This document shows, in pieces, positions 42,242 to 55,245 of a stretch of 64,000 bases of DNA; within the stretch, counting starts at the first letter, position 1; each line of letters starts with the position of its first letter. The notes beneath the pieces are model-generated. The model saw nothing but the letters and a program-made list of their open reading frames with translations, had not been told where the DNA came from and did not search any database. A program made the position numbers and the translations under genes. Source of the stretch: Vanessa cardui (taxonomy: Eukaryota > Arthropoda > Insecta > Lepidoptera > Nymphalidae); contig NC_061129.1 of NCBI RefSeq assembly GCF_905220365.1, positions 5,332,803-5,396,802 of the forward strand, written 5' to 3'.

Positions 42242-42640
42242 GACACTGCCATTAACAAAACTTTGTTAGTGGTAGTGTCATGCTGCATACCTTCGGGTTG
42301 CAGCGGAATGGGTCGGCACGCCCAGGGAAGTAGCACTCTCTCACATAAAATCGGCGTAAAGTGGTAGTTATTCAAATAGCTACCGAGATTCGTTCGATAT
42401 GTGAGGCCCGATCCACCTCCCCCACCAAAATATAATAGTTGTGCAGAATTTGGTTACATTACCGCAGGTGGGTACCATCAGCGATTTCGGTGGAGAATCC
42501 CTGTCTAGGCATCCTTGCGCAGGACGTACACCACCTGAGCAGGAAAGCCCAGGCTGCGGTCCCAATTCTGGGATTGGGGCAATTTTGCGCTCGCCACTGT
42601 TCGGCGCAAGCGGAGCAGGCATCATAAGGCAACCCCTAGC
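42242..42640. repeat. Palindrome followed by GC-richer unclassified block
   Basis: GACACTGCCATTAACAAA pairs with the inverted TTTGTTAGTGGTAGTGTC across 42242-42279. The next 360 bp are GC-richer than their surroundings and open in several frames without any recognisable domain. This looks like a mobile-element fragment, but it has no second copy in the window. Confidence 0.4.
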
Positions 42641-43454
42641 ACCTTAACTGTAGACTTCTGCTTATTTGGATTTTACAAAATATATCATATATATTGTACG
42701 TAATCAATATCATGTCTTCTAAATTTATTGTGTCAATACTATTAATTTCCCAATGAATTGCAGATGTCACTAGAACGTGTAAGCCGTCCATTCTCCAATT
42801 TTATTGGTCGAATGAAAAATGCACGCGAATGTGCAAATAATGATTGCTCGGTTCGCACTAATATCGAACACGAACTTTTGACAAAACACGAGCATATATT
42901 ACATAATATACTGAGTTATATTATATGTGTTATATTTTATTATATTACTGTTTCCATTAATTCTAATCCTAATGTCATATTAGAAAAAAAATTAATGACA
43001 GCTTGCGTATAACGACTTATTAGATGCTCAGATCAATTGCTCCTAGTACGTACGAGTAAACATATTTTATATATATGGGTACGTATCAATAACTGGTTGT
43101 TAGTTGTTGCATGTTCGGGTAGCAGGTACCGAGTGAAAGTACAGGGGCAGCATCAAATGCGGCTAACTAGTAGTACCCGCCTGCCAATCTCGCTCTATCG
43201 TTAGATAGTAAAACTGATTTCATCACGCTAACAATGGGAAAGAAAGTGCAATAATTGTAGGATAATGTAGGAACAGATTACATTCAACTGGCTTGAAACA
43301 AATGCACTTTATAAAATAATTATACTTCCTCGAATCTGACCAGTTATCTTTTTGAATAAAGCGCTAAGTAATTAGTATATTTTAGTTTGTTCGGATCTAC
43401 CGGATTTAAACGACCATAATCGAAACTTTTACAGCAGTGTGTATCTTTCGCCGG

Positions 43455-43560
43455 TACTTCTCAGGTCAGGGTGTTTCTTTTTCGGAACATGTGGTAGTGT
43501 TTAATTGAACCGTCAATTTAGTGTAATGCTTCTACATTGAATAAAGTTATTTGAGTTGAG
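43455..43560 (+). mobile_element. Diverged LINE 3' tail
   Basis: Shares the order GCCGGTACTTCTCAG, a TTCGGAAC-type block and TTGAATAAAGTTATTTGA with the tails at 25840-25975 and 59605-59745. It is older and more decayed than either. Confidence 0.5.
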
Positions 43561-44094
43561 TAAATGTCTTATGAGTAATCAATAGATGACCTAAATTAAG
43601 TATAGCCGTATTTTGATAATTAACGTCAGAAAACAATAATGTCAATAAAATAAAAGCAATTTTGTTTCGTGTTAGAAGTTTCAGTAACCTAATGATTTGA
43701 TAGTCAGAGTCGTATTAACCATAGGACATGGCCAGATAAACCAAGCTGCGGCCTCTAGACAATGCATATCTCGGGGCCCTATTACCATTGCTAACTTTCT
43801 AAGATTTGTTTTATACTACAATACAGCGGTATGCATGTATTCCATGGACCTATTTAAATATGTAGATGAAATCAATTGGATGGACACGCATGGCCTGCAA
43901 CGGCATGGTTAATTTGACCCTGTTGATAGTACTTACAATTATATACATTCAAAATTAAAGTAAAAACAGTTTCACATATTATTTAATATTCTTTATTTAT
44001 TAGGCATATTCGTTACTTTTACCTACCTATACCCATTTACAATCTTTGATGCTAATAGGTTTCTTATAGGGTCATCAATGCTGTATCACAAAAA

Positions 44095-44654
44095 TTGGAT
44101 GCTGCCGATATAGGCGTGCTTAGGGTTGACGACGGCGGTTTCAACGGCGGCGTCGCGTTGCTAAGCGGCATAGCTGACAAAGATGAGCGAGAGCGGAGCG
44201 CGGCGGCAGCTCCGGTGCGGAGCGGCTGCCCGGGCGGCGTGCGGCGGCGCGGAGGTCGCCACGTCGTCGCGGCCCCCCCTCGTCCCGCGCGTATCGGAGG
44301 GACGAGGGAGCGTGTCCGTCGCTCGCCACTCAGTATTCTCCGTGGCTTCGCCCAGGGTGTTTGTGAATCGCGGCTCCGCTCTCGCACTCCCACCGCCAGT
44401 GACCGACCTCTGGAACCCGACCGTTTATTACATTCGACAACCCCGCCCCGTGCATTTTCCCAGTTGCAATTCAATCATTACGAAGAGTTCGCCGGCGTTA
44501 CCCGTATCGCGACCTAACCGGTGGTTCCTCCCGCCTTTATTTATGTTGTCGTTTTGGTGTGGTGTATATTTGTGCCGTACGGACGATAACCGGATTATCT
44601 GTGCGTCCGAGTCAGTGGATATTTATAATACCCATCGACAGCTTTTTGTTGAAG
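44095..44654 (+). promoter_or_regulatory. CpG-rich island with splice donor; candidate untranslated first exon
   Basis: About 450 bp of GC- and CpG-rich sequence in an AT-rich region, followed by AAG|GTGAGT at 44652-44657, a near-ideal splice donor. Long frames exist on both strands (about 136-160 codons), but they are Arg/Pro/Ala-rich as expected from composition alone and match no family I know. An exon with promoter and 5' UTR, spliced to coding exons beyond the window, is the best reading. A CACTCAGTATT near 44328 resembles an initiator. Confidence 0.35.
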
Positions 44655-45029
44655 GTGAGTGAAATTCTTGTTTTGGCGAATGTTGACCGTTTAAATGGAC
44701 TGGACCATCGTGTCGTTCCGACGTGGCGGCCGTCTCGTCGCGCTCTGGAACGTCATGTTCTAGAAATGGACATTGATACTTAGTTTTCACAAATTTACTA
44801 TTATATTGACACAATTCTTGCAGTTTTTGTTTACAATTATCATCTACAGGTGCGCGTAATTACAAAACCACTTTAATATTAATAGTTATGACGTCATAGA
44901 GGAACGACATGGTTATCCTAAAACATATACCTTTATGTTTTATTTAAGACCTATTTTGACAATTTGGAATCTTGTAAGAATTAGCTCTATGCCAATATTC
45001 CATATGGTATACGGAAACGAATGGTAAGA

Positions 45030-45275
45030 AAACATGGAGCCTGGAGGAGAGCGGGCGTCGGCGCGGGGAGGTGCGCTGCCGGTCAAGCGACCGCATTCCA
45101 TATGGGATGCCGGAATATACGCAATGTCAGTGTGACTTTAAGTTCGCCGCCGCTTCTGTCCGGATCATTGCATATTTGCAACATTGTGTTCCAATTGGAA
45201 TGTATTCTCCGCTGGAGAATGTTTATATCTGATAGATAATTGTGGGCGTTGATCGACATGGCGGCACGAGTCTCC
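45030..45275. promoter_or_regulatory. CpG-rich patch, possible regulatory element
   Basis: GC-rich block in AT-rich DNA. TTCCATATGG occurs at about 44999 and again near 45096, and a perfect 7-bp hairpin ATTCTCC/GGAGAAT lies near 45204-45220. ATGGCGG near 45259 contains the GCCAT core used by PHO/YY1 on the other strand. No gene frame. Confidence 0.25.
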
Positions 45276-48200
45276 TGTCTCATGCCACCTACGCTATAAT
45301 AATTTCGCTAAAATTCCATTTTATGGGCTTAAAAATTTGTAACTTTTTATCAATCCATATTGACATAAAATTTTATTTCTGCTTATTTTCATACCTAATT
45401 TGACTAACTTCTAAAGAATTAAATGCAATACAATTATTGATGTACTTTTATTTACAATTTCTATATGTACATGTAGTTTAAAATGCAATGCAAATGTTAG
45501 TATCTATAACGCTACGGCATTTATTTTTAGTTTACATACATTTATTGTAGCACTTTTCTGGTTCTAAGATGCAGGCCTATCCTTTGAATACTGTATGTCG
45601 GGCCTGATATGCCAGGTTTAAGACTTTTTTAATGACTCTATGATAACATCTGTCAAATGATGTTACCTTATGCTATTTCAGGTGTAATAAAATTGCATTT
45701 TTATATTTATATGTTTTAATATATTTAATTAAATTGATTTTTCATTATTGAAACAAAAGTCAGGAGATTTTTTTATCTTAAATCTTAAGTAATTATTTTA
45801 AAATGTAAGAAAAAGCTACGGAGTTCTATTCTACATAAATTTGTATACGTACGTACGTACGTTGTAGAAGCTATTGAAATAATTACTTGTTGTGAAAGTT
45901 AGAAGTCTTGTTGTAAAAAATCAAACAATTTGTCTGATTTTTAAATATTTATGAAACATCTTTATCTTTTATCCATTTTTCCCGTAGGTAGCGGTAGTTG
46001 TTATTTCATGATGGTATCTTGTAACAAAGCACGAGAATTGTGTTTGATAGATAATGCGTGCTATATTTCGAAACTCTTGCGTCTTCCGCTTAGTGCCCTA
46101 CTATTACCTATTGTATCAGATTTTTTTTGTAATTTTATATGAAAAAGGTTATATTTTAGTAATTAATAATTTTAAAATATTCCATTTTACAAAATTATCG
46201 AACCCGAAATAATCAAACAGGTGGAGAAATCATAGGTTCTAATTGTATTTAATACTTTTTATTTAAAATTATTGTAAAATAATTACTTAGTAGATAGGAT
46301 AGATACTGGATAATAATATAATTTCGATTAAGTAGTAAGCAATACTTTATTTAGAAACGATATTCAAATCCGCAGCTTGCGAATTGCGAACTCTACACCA
46401 CAATCAAAGTAGTAATATTTAAATAGTGTTGAATAAAGGTATTTAAATTTGATAACATTTGTCAAAATGCTCAAACTCTCCGTTTAAGATCACATATGAT
46501 AAAAATTGTGTTATAACGAAGAGATTCAAAATAAAAAAATAAAAAACATTTGTCAAAGGAGGTATAAGTTGAATGAATAAAATATTAACATTTACTATTA
46601 TGTTTATTGTTAAAAATGACTTCATTTAAAAAAAAACCAACGATAAGTTTAACTTTTTTAACATTATGTTATAGATTACAATTAAAAAACAAACAATTGT
46701 AATGAGAGCTATATTATTCGTAGCTTGTTACTGTGTAGTTGTTTAAATATTTTATCGCGTAGAGTCCGGGTGTCGGGTCAAATTTACACAATCTCGACGA
46801 CCTTTAATCTCGTTTCAGATAGCTCAAATGAGCTCTTTTGTTAATTCTCGGAACTATTGTTGTTATTGTTACATCTTAATATTTTATATTAGGCAAGAAT
46901 TAGATCGCGTAGCTGAAACCATCCGCGCATGCAAGTCTGTGTATCTAACACGTGGCAGAGAAACTGATCTTTGCTTTGAAAACTATAATAGTAATTGACC
47001 TTGAAATTTTCATTTTGATCGCGCCCTAATAAATTTTACTTATAATAATATTTAAAAATGATTGTCTCAAATATTAGTTGTGTACAAAAACATACCAATC
47101 ATAACAGACAGCTAGAACTGTAAATGATTAATGGTTGGTTGGAAAATTAATCAAAAATAGCGAAAGCTCAATGATGAAATTAGACTCGCGAGGTATTTAA
47201 ATCCGTACAAGGGTTCTGTTCTTATAACATACAATATAACAGAATGTAATAATATATATATTTAGATGTGTTTTTTTATAGTTCTAAATTGCTAGAACTA
47301 TTTAGAGTCGCAAAATCTTATACTTTGTTAGTCTGTTAATTTTTTGGTATATATTACTAGTAAAAAAAGGTTTACACTTTATATTTTGCTACTATTACAT
47401 ATATTTATTGATGTGTGGCAAATTATTTGCATTGCTTAATTACGGGATGTAGATAACGAATTTGGTACGTTAACGGTATTTAAATAACACAAGTTCTTTT
47501 TTAATTGGATAAAGGCAATCGAATAGTGTAAAAAAGTGCTCAGCATAATACCGATATACGGAAAATTCGTTGCGTCTAAGTAGTATTCAGACAAATTGTG
47601 CAGGATAAACTGCAGTTGCAAAATGTGCCGATGTCTTAAACAAAAATATCTGCTCTTAAAAAATACTTTTTTTTTAATGAAGAACGTTGTTGAAAATACG
47701 TAAATGTTACATTAAATTATTTAAAGTTAATCTCATATTTTTATTTATAAATATAATTTTTCGGGAGAAACGGCATTCAAATAGGATTTTTAATATAAGA
47801 AGGAGATAGTAAAAAATAATATTATGCCTATTTTATTTATTTTTTCTGCCCCGTACTATATACAATACATTAAACGTTGTTTACAGCATGTTTCCTATTG
47901 CTGCTAGAATAATAGCCTGCGTTGAAACCTTTGTAAGTAGCTTACCTTGACATATTCGATTTGATAGTCGTATTCTTGTTTATAAATAAAAAAAGAAGTC
48001 AACTAATTATTTATTTATATGCTTGTAAATATCAAAATGTATCATTGCCTAAGTTTTAGAAATTAACAAGTGTGATGCTTTTCGGTCAGATTACAATACA
48101 AAAGGATAGAGCGCTCGGTCGAAAATTGTTTACAAGAAATTTATTATGTTTATTTAGTATACGCGCTGTACTAATACCTGCTCCAACTCTATCGTAGGGC

Positions 48201-49034
48201 TGTTAGGGTATTCAAAAATCCTTAGATTATTTTACTTGATACCCATTTCCACTCCGAAATAAATCTAGAAATAATAAATACTTCCATACACGTTTCGTGA
48301 AGGAAACTCTACATTAAGTTCATGACTAAAAATAGATTCACATATTCCAACAAATAGCGTAATCTGAAAATTTATCTTGGGATATGTCGAAAAAGAATGA
48401 TTTGCTAACAAGATCCACTTTACCGACCCAATTCGGAGTGTCCTTTTCAAAAGTCTATCCTAATGATTGAACAAATGACTTCACTGAATTATTCACATAG
48501 CAAAATAACAATAGAGATATATGTTTGTAATATAACTGTTTGTGAAAATAAAATTAAGCAAAACCTACCTATATACCTTTTTATATGGTACAACTTTTTT
48601 TAACAGCTTTCGGTACAAAACTTACCTGCTAAATTATTTCTTGTGGTTATAAAGTATTGACGTTGGGTTGAAGTTCTGTTATATAGTGTAAGCTTATGTA
48701 TAAATGTTATTCAATTGTTATTTACTATTAATATTCAACAACAACTCTGGCGGTGCTCTGCTAAAACAAACGAAATGTTTTAAGTGTAAAATGACATCAT
48801 AAAATGATGGTATTATACTTATAACTTTGTGAAATAACATTTGTGTAAAGAGTATTTATTATTATGAATGTAGGCGTGAGAGCTTGAAATATATATGTAC
48901 ATATGTAAATAATTATAACAAAGCTGTATCTTCAATCATGAATAACAGCTACAAAATAGGTACAGAAAATCTTCTCAGTGAATAGATTAAAAAAAACTAC
49001 CAGTGAAAATGTCTTGTTGCACTGAAAATTTGCT

Positions 49035-49089
49035 GGTTCTCACAGTTCTACACAAATGTAGGCAACATTTGTGTAGGACGGTGAAAACC
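49035..49089. ncRNA. 55-nt near-perfect hairpin (possible small RNA precursor or element remnant)
   Basis: The arms 49035-49059 and 49065-49089 are complementary at 22 of 25 positions, one further position being a G-U pair in one orientation, with a 5-nt loop. It stands alone in AT-rich DNA without a recognisable mobile element. It does not contain a microRNA that I recognise, and it is shorter than most animal pre-miRNAs, so the RNA assignment is tentative. Confidence 0.3.
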
Positions 49090-50439
49090 ATAAACATTAT
49101 TTGTATATTCAAAATATAATTATAAACAAGTACACTAATGAAGTATATATACAATATATTAAATCCACAAAATGTTTACATGTATATCTGCTGTTGACGA
49201 GCCATAGAAATTGGAGGTAGTCATTTTTGTTTGTTTGTTGAACGTAACTTAAACATCAAGTGATATTCGTTCCAAGTCAAAAATGACTTAAAAATTTGAA
49301 ATAAATTTTAAATAAATCTAAAAATTACTAATGATATTTTGTTAACTTTCATTAATTCTTAATACCCTGTTTTTCAGAATTTAAACTCACGCGGTTTTAT
49401 AAATGATTAATTGAAGTGTTACTTTTGACACACGTACAATTTAAAAAAGTTGCATTGCTTGTTATAATTATGTCGTTGTCGGAAGTATTGATTTTAAAAA
49501 TCGATTACTTATAAGTTATAATACAATAAAATCGAGTCCGCGTAGGGACCGATATTATCGATCATTAATCACGTCATAAAATCAATAAATGTTGCCCACC
49601 TAGATGAAATAGTAATTTCACAGTTGATCTGGCAAGAAATCAAATAATATAAATTAAAGAAATCCAATCGGTATTATATTTTGAAAACGAAAGTTCTTTA
49701 TTTTAATTACATATCATTAGGGAACTTCATACTATATGCAATTACTTTTTTATTGTATTTATTAAACATACTATGAAACAATCTTCATAGTAGTAATATA
49801 AATTATTGTTATTTTAATTATTTTACTTTCACGGTGGCCCACCCTTTTCCTTATCGCACAAATAATCGTGGTTTGTTAGTACCTAATTTCGATTTATAAT
49901 GATCGTGTTAAGAGACATATGCTTTAATTGGCATGCATATGCAAAAAGAGAAATAAATAGTGGTCTATACTATTTTCCTCTTAATTTTGATGCAATAAGT
50001 TTTTTTTAATTTAGTACATATGCGCAAACTATAAATTGCATATAAGTTAATTTTAATTTAGCTATAGCTATTGTATACATTTCTATAAATTCAATAAAGA
50101 TATGCTCATCATTTTAGATGATGAAATTTAATGTTATAATCGCATTCCGCGGTTGGTCCCCTCTCACCGTCTGCAGCGCGGTGTAATTTTCTTTATATTG
50201 CGTACCTACAGGCAGCGCCGCTCCGACGCTCGACTTTTAAGTAGGTTGCTCGTAAATATATACATAAACTGATAAAAACACACATGACAAGATTATTGGT
50301 TAACTTATATGGATCATATGAAATATGGATGGTATAAATGATAGCGGTACATTCATTGTATGCAAAGCAAACAATCGGTTTGTGCTGTTTAATCAATTTA
50401 CGAATGTGATGTTTATTAATTGGCGGTTAGTAAAAGTAT

Positions 50440-50635
50440 TCATGTTCGGTGGTAGTAAGCAAAGTAGACCCTAAGAGTGTAACGGGTTCGTCGTGTTTGC
50501 AGAAGCACGGATGTGCGTGTGTGCGTACGGCTCTCACACAAGTGCATTCTGTTACTCGCGGCGCGGCCGTTGAACCGAATACTTGAGGAATTTCTCCACT
50601 GTCGTGTCGCTAGGTTAGACGAAGGAAAAATCACG
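50440..50635 (+). promoter_or_regulatory. GC-rich island ending in a splice donor; candidate untranslated exon
   Basis: A GC-rich stretch with CpGs (GCGGCGCGGCCG near 50558) ends at ACG|GTAAGG (donor at 50636). Upstream, TTTGCAG at 50498-50504 could serve as an acceptor, making an internal exon of about 130 bp. Frames on both strands are short and unlike known proteins. Confidence 0.3.
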
Positions 50636-51384
50636 GTAAGGGGTGATTTGACGTGGACTGACCTCTTATGTCTTAGTTGCTTCATGAATATACACTTCTT
50701 AGCAGCTCTTCATTCCGTCGGACATATTTTAAAATACATATTTAAGAGAAGTTAAAAAAAAATTGTCACTTTCAAAAGATTTCATTTGCATCATACACTA
50801 CAAATTAATTTAAAATTTTTTTTAGTTTTTTGTTACTGCGATTCTTATAATTTTTATTTGTAAAGTGAAGCCTACTTTTCTGTATCTTGTAATTTCAAGT
50901 TCACATTAGCATGTCGTTTATACATAATATGTTTAGTCGGGTGCGGGTTGCGTTTTATAATTTTTTTTATCTCTGTTTAACTCTGAGATAGAGAATGCTC
51001 ACACGAAAGCAATTATGATTTGAATTGAATATACTCTGCTACACGTACACTATTTGCCTTATTCCTTCGATGGTATTTTACTAATAAAAGATTGCATCAT
51101 ACAGCGTTCACTTTTAGAGTTTCGACACTATGCATGAGTTGCATATTGTATAAACATCCGGCACGAAATTCTAACTCTGTGACATTCAGCGCTTTTAGCA
51201 ACAATCATTTTATGTAAATTTATTTTCACAATTGATATTTCAAAAGTTAATGTATTGCTATCTTCGTTGACCTTGAAATGTTTTGTTATTGTTTTTGTCA
51301 TGTAGCAACGCGATTACATCATTATTTTATGATAACAATGTAGATAATTTATAAGAGACGGCTAATGAACATATGAAATCGTCG

Positions 51385-51600
51385 GTATATCAAATGGTCG
51401 GTAGGCGTAGCGTGCAGCGGTAGCGGCGGTGGTAGCGTACGCTAGCAGAGAGCGTGGAGCGAGAGAGATGTGCGCCGAGTGGCGACCTTGGGCCCGTGCC
51501 GGCTCGCGGACGTTCGTTGAACGCACACCCCGCTCGCCCCTCGCCGATCTGCCGCCGTCGCAACTCGTTTCAGCCAAGATTACACGTAATTTTCGTAAAT
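51385..51600. promoter_or_regulatory. CpG-rich island
   Basis: About 200 bp of GC-rich DNA with GCGGTAGCGGCGGTGGTAGC-type repeats and a GAGCGAGAGAGA tract of GAGA-factor type near 51455-51466. Frames of about 70-100 codons on both strands follow composition, not a protein family. Its character resembles the islands at 44095 and 50440. Confidence 0.3.
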
Positions 51601-54600
51601 TAAATTTAGAATTAGCAGTTTTTAATGAAAGAACACCACCGCGGCTGTGCCCGTCAATGATTCACGGCTTCAATTTCAGCTCTGATGATAAAAATAACGA
51701 AAGTTTTATTGCATTTCAGTTTCGATAATGTAATTTATCTAATCATCAACAAATTTAATGAATTTGATAAAAATAACATTATCAAACGTGTATATAGAGT
51801 ACACATATACCTAAAATATAACAATATCAAAATTTCAAATGAAAGTAAATTTTACCGAGGAATCAAAATTCTGTAAAGAAATTTAACAAAAACATCACCA
51901 ATGTTTTTTTTAGTTACTTCCCAAAAGCAATATTATTAAAACGCTTTTCAATAAAATAATATTTGTTGTACAAATGATAAATTCATTTTACTTACAACCA
52001 GTACATTACACCAGTCTTTGAATGTTTTGCCTTGAGATTAACCTAAGACTTCAAGCTATGAATAGACGAAAGTAGTTTTTTATAAATAAAGATCTCATGA
52101 ATATTTACTAGCTTATAAAATATAATTCTGAACCTGTTACTTTACTTTCAGTTTTATTCAACTTCAATTTTGCTTTGTTTATGTAAACTTATCACATTCA
52201 TTAACACAATATTTTCTCGACGTTATTGAGCATATACTTGCGATATACTTGCGACTTTGGAACTTTTCTACGTATCGTTTCTATTCTAAAGATATAAAAC
52301 GTAGTTTATCTTCAAAACGTAGTAAGTAAAGTAAAAAAAAAAATGTCAAAACAAGCGTAACGACTAAGGTGGCTGCATTATTTTCGCGCTAGTGGATGCG
52401 TGGGGCCCAGCGGGCGGCAAGCGAACGTTGACCGCGCAAGCGCACCTCGCATTACCGACGCGACGCAGATATAAAACGCATTACTTCGATCTACTAAAGA
52501 AATTACATTTTTAATGAAGTTAAAATTATTATTAGTACATATAAAACACATTTTGATTTGCATGTCATTATTCATAGATATACCTACAAAATAGCCAATA
52601 GAATAATATCGCAAAGTAAATATTTCTACTTAAAAATTGTTATATAAATAGTAACAAAATAATAGACATATAAATATTACGTAAGGCAACCGTTATAGTT
52701 AAGTAATAAAAATGTCATCTAAATATTGAAAATTCAATATTCTCAGGAAATCCACGGAAGTAGGTCGTAACGTAAAATATAAATAGCTAAATATCTATCA
52801 GTAGTATTACTTATATAACCAACCATCGGATATTTAATAAGGTTATTATTCTTAATTCAATATATGTAAGAGGTCACTATGTGAAGTAGTTTATGCTATT
52901 ATGTGGTAGAATCAGTTACAGCAGTGGAACCTACCTGTGCGCGTACAGAACCTAAAATATAACAATATCAACCAACGGCTAAATAATTTTCGATAAGCTT
53001 GATAATTACTCAATTGTTAATAAAACTATTGTTTGTGAATAAAAATGACTTATTTACAACGATTCGGTTTCCTTGAAGAAGTTATGCAGTCGTGGCTATG
53101 AACAGGATGTGGATTTTCCTTGTCGAGCTGGTAACTAGTTAAGATGTCTGAGGCACGTACTTATGTGTAGTATAATTGAGGTACAGATGATATGCCACGT
53201 ATTGTTGTTGTGTTATATTGTCAATACACATTTGCTACAGTGAAACTATGAGATGCGTGTTATATTAATCATTTTTATTGCGGCGCGGTGCATAGATACT
53301 GGCTGGCCTTCGTTTCAATCTGCTTACACGCAGTAAGATTCAATAAATCTTGCACAATTACACGATATGACCGTTTTAACTGCCCAAATAAGTTGGCATG
53401 TGCAATAAACATAAACATTTCGCAATTTACGAAAGCGTAGGTATGTACTATCTACGAACGCGGTATATAACGATAATGATACCAATTGAAGCATCAGACA
53501 TTATTCTTGTATTGCTGCATTTTGCAAACTAATATTTATTGACTGTCATTTGTCGTAACCACATCGCAGTTACGCTAATAACTGCCATCTCATAAATGTC
53601 TAAATGCATGTTTGCGATCTCTCCGCCGTCATCGCGTCTATGCCCTCACCACACGACACTTTCTCCAACAACACTTCATTTACCAAGTCAAATTGTGTAG
53701 ACTTTAACTAACTTATATAGGTACATTTTATTTAATCATCTCTCGGATTTCTGTCCAGGAGGTTTCGAACATCCAATGATCCATGAACATCCATTCTATA
53801 CATAGTCGGAGTCAATATAATCATAATTTATTTCTCCGCAAGTAATACTTGTTATAAAAGTACATATATTTTAATCCTTAAGCCGTAAGTATAAGAAAAT
53901 AGGTAGACCTATTGCAAGTGATTTTGCTCTCGTTGCAAAAGGTTTGTGCAAAATTTATGAACAACTAATTAGGTGTATAGGTTGGTTGTATGACTTATCA
54001 ATGCATTGAACCAGTGATTATGGGGTTTCTAGTAATTCTCATATCGATGTTTCGAATCTTTCAAACTTTTACTTATGCCAGTACCTACATACTCTCATAT
54101 TTCGAAAAGCACTAACTTGAAGATATCTATAAAATTTGCATTTATGATTCTCTGCTGTTACCAAATCTGACATGATGCCTGATATTTTTAGTAGCATAAG
54201 TTATTTTTTACATAATTTATATACATTATGTGAATGCACGCATACTTTAAATATGAATAGTATAAAATGGGTAGGTACCCATCATGGGATGTTTTATTAT
54301 TAATTGCAATATAATTATATATGTTATTAGAATTTGAAGTTTTTAAATGATGTTAACCGAAATATACTTCCGATGTTACACCAGCTCAGTACTCAGAAGT
54401 GGATCACCTACTAGCAGGTCATTACACCTGTTCTAGTTGGTACACCCACGTACTCAAGCAATGGATTACCTAATATCTAGCTCACCTGTTCGATTGTATA
54501 TATCGTATCGTCATCTGGCGGCGATGTCAATCCATTAAATAAATTTATGGAAAGGGAAACACTTTTTGTATATTTTCCTTTAGTTCATGAAATCACAAGA

Positions 54601-55119
54601 TGCGTATTTTTTTTCTGTTGACATAAAGCACACGTTGGAAATACGCTGAATAAAAATTGATGTAATTACTCATGTTACAAATATGTAAACCCCAGGGCGC
54701 TGTCGAATAATAATCACGAAGGAATTTCAAGCAATAAATTTGCAAATGTTTTGGGAGAATATAAATGGCGGCACACGCGAGAGTCAAACCGGTCGTTATC
54801 AGCTCATGATAAGCCGTCCGAGGCTTGATTGCGCTACCCACTTCCCTTATCACAACCGGCGATCGTCAAATATCTGAAGTTGGCACTGTTCCATGAGGTA
54901 CCAATCTGATCGAACATAGTTTTGATTATTTTACGATAAATTCACCTATTACTGTGTATATGTCTATCGAACGGTTTATGTTATTTTTGAAAGTTAACTT
55001 ATAATTTGAAACACCTTTATTGGAAATTAATATAATTATTTTTATATCTGATAAAAAGTTGATCCTGGATTTATAGGGGATTGTTATAATAGTGGGCGAT
55101 GTAACAAGTGGTGCAACTG
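51601..55119. other. Non-coding AT-rich region
   Basis: No coding exon seen. It contains a small GC-rich patch at 52380-52470 and an imperfect tandem duplication at 54376-54498. Otherwise it is AT-rich unique-looking sequence. Confidence 0.5.
54376..54498. repeat. Imperfect tandem duplication of about 60 bp
   Basis: 54376-54440 and 54441-54498 share the order TACACC, GTACTCA, GTGGATCACCTA / ATGGATTACCTA and CACCTGTTC. The divergence between copies indicates an old event. Confidence 0.6.
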
Positions 55120-55245
55120 TAGGGGTGGCGATCGATAAGAGGTTGTGGGAGGCCCCCGCCCCGCGCGTCTCCATTCCGGCCGCGCCCGGGCCCGGAGGAG
55201 AGCTGCATGTAGCAATGGCGGCGCCCACTGACGCTAACAACCTAT
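55120..55245. promoter_or_regulatory. GC-rich island with PHO/YY1-type core
   Basis: A 110-bp GC-rich block includes GCAATGGCGGCGCC, whose reverse strand has the CGCCATTGC arrangement expected of a PHO/YY1 site, and GAGA-type GCTCTCTCACC follows at about 55293. A minus-strand frame crosses it but runs into low-quality AT-rich sequence. Regulatory use is inferred from composition and motif only. Confidence 0.25.

Larger units (their letters stand above)
41233..44090 (+). other. Nipped-A 3' UTR and following intergenic DNA
   Basis: No coding exon is evident. The first part should be the remaining 3' UTR of Nipped-A; several AATAAA sites occur, for example near 42090, but none can be chosen by eye. 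It includes a 38-bp palindrome at 42242-42279, a GC-richer unassigned block at 42280-42640, and a diverged LINE tail at 43455-43560. Confidence 0.45.
44655..50439. other. Non-coding AT-rich region
   Basis: No protein-like frame longer than about 80 codons and none with recognisable content. It contains a short CpG-rich patch at about 45030-45270 with a duplicated TTCCATATGG element, a (GTAC)n run near 45848-45862, and a strong hairpin at 49035-49089. The rest shows nothing I can name. Confidence 0.5.

Noticed and set aside
44095..44517. A 140-codon protein in the CpG island (and the antisense 136-codon frame)
   Set aside because: Both strands are open at once, the products are Arg/Pro/Ala-rich, and no domain is recognisable; long frames are expected from high GC content.
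54926..55240. A 104-codon minus-strand frame
   Set aside because: Its Ala/Gly-rich start reflects the local GC-rich island, and the rest is AT-rich with no domain.
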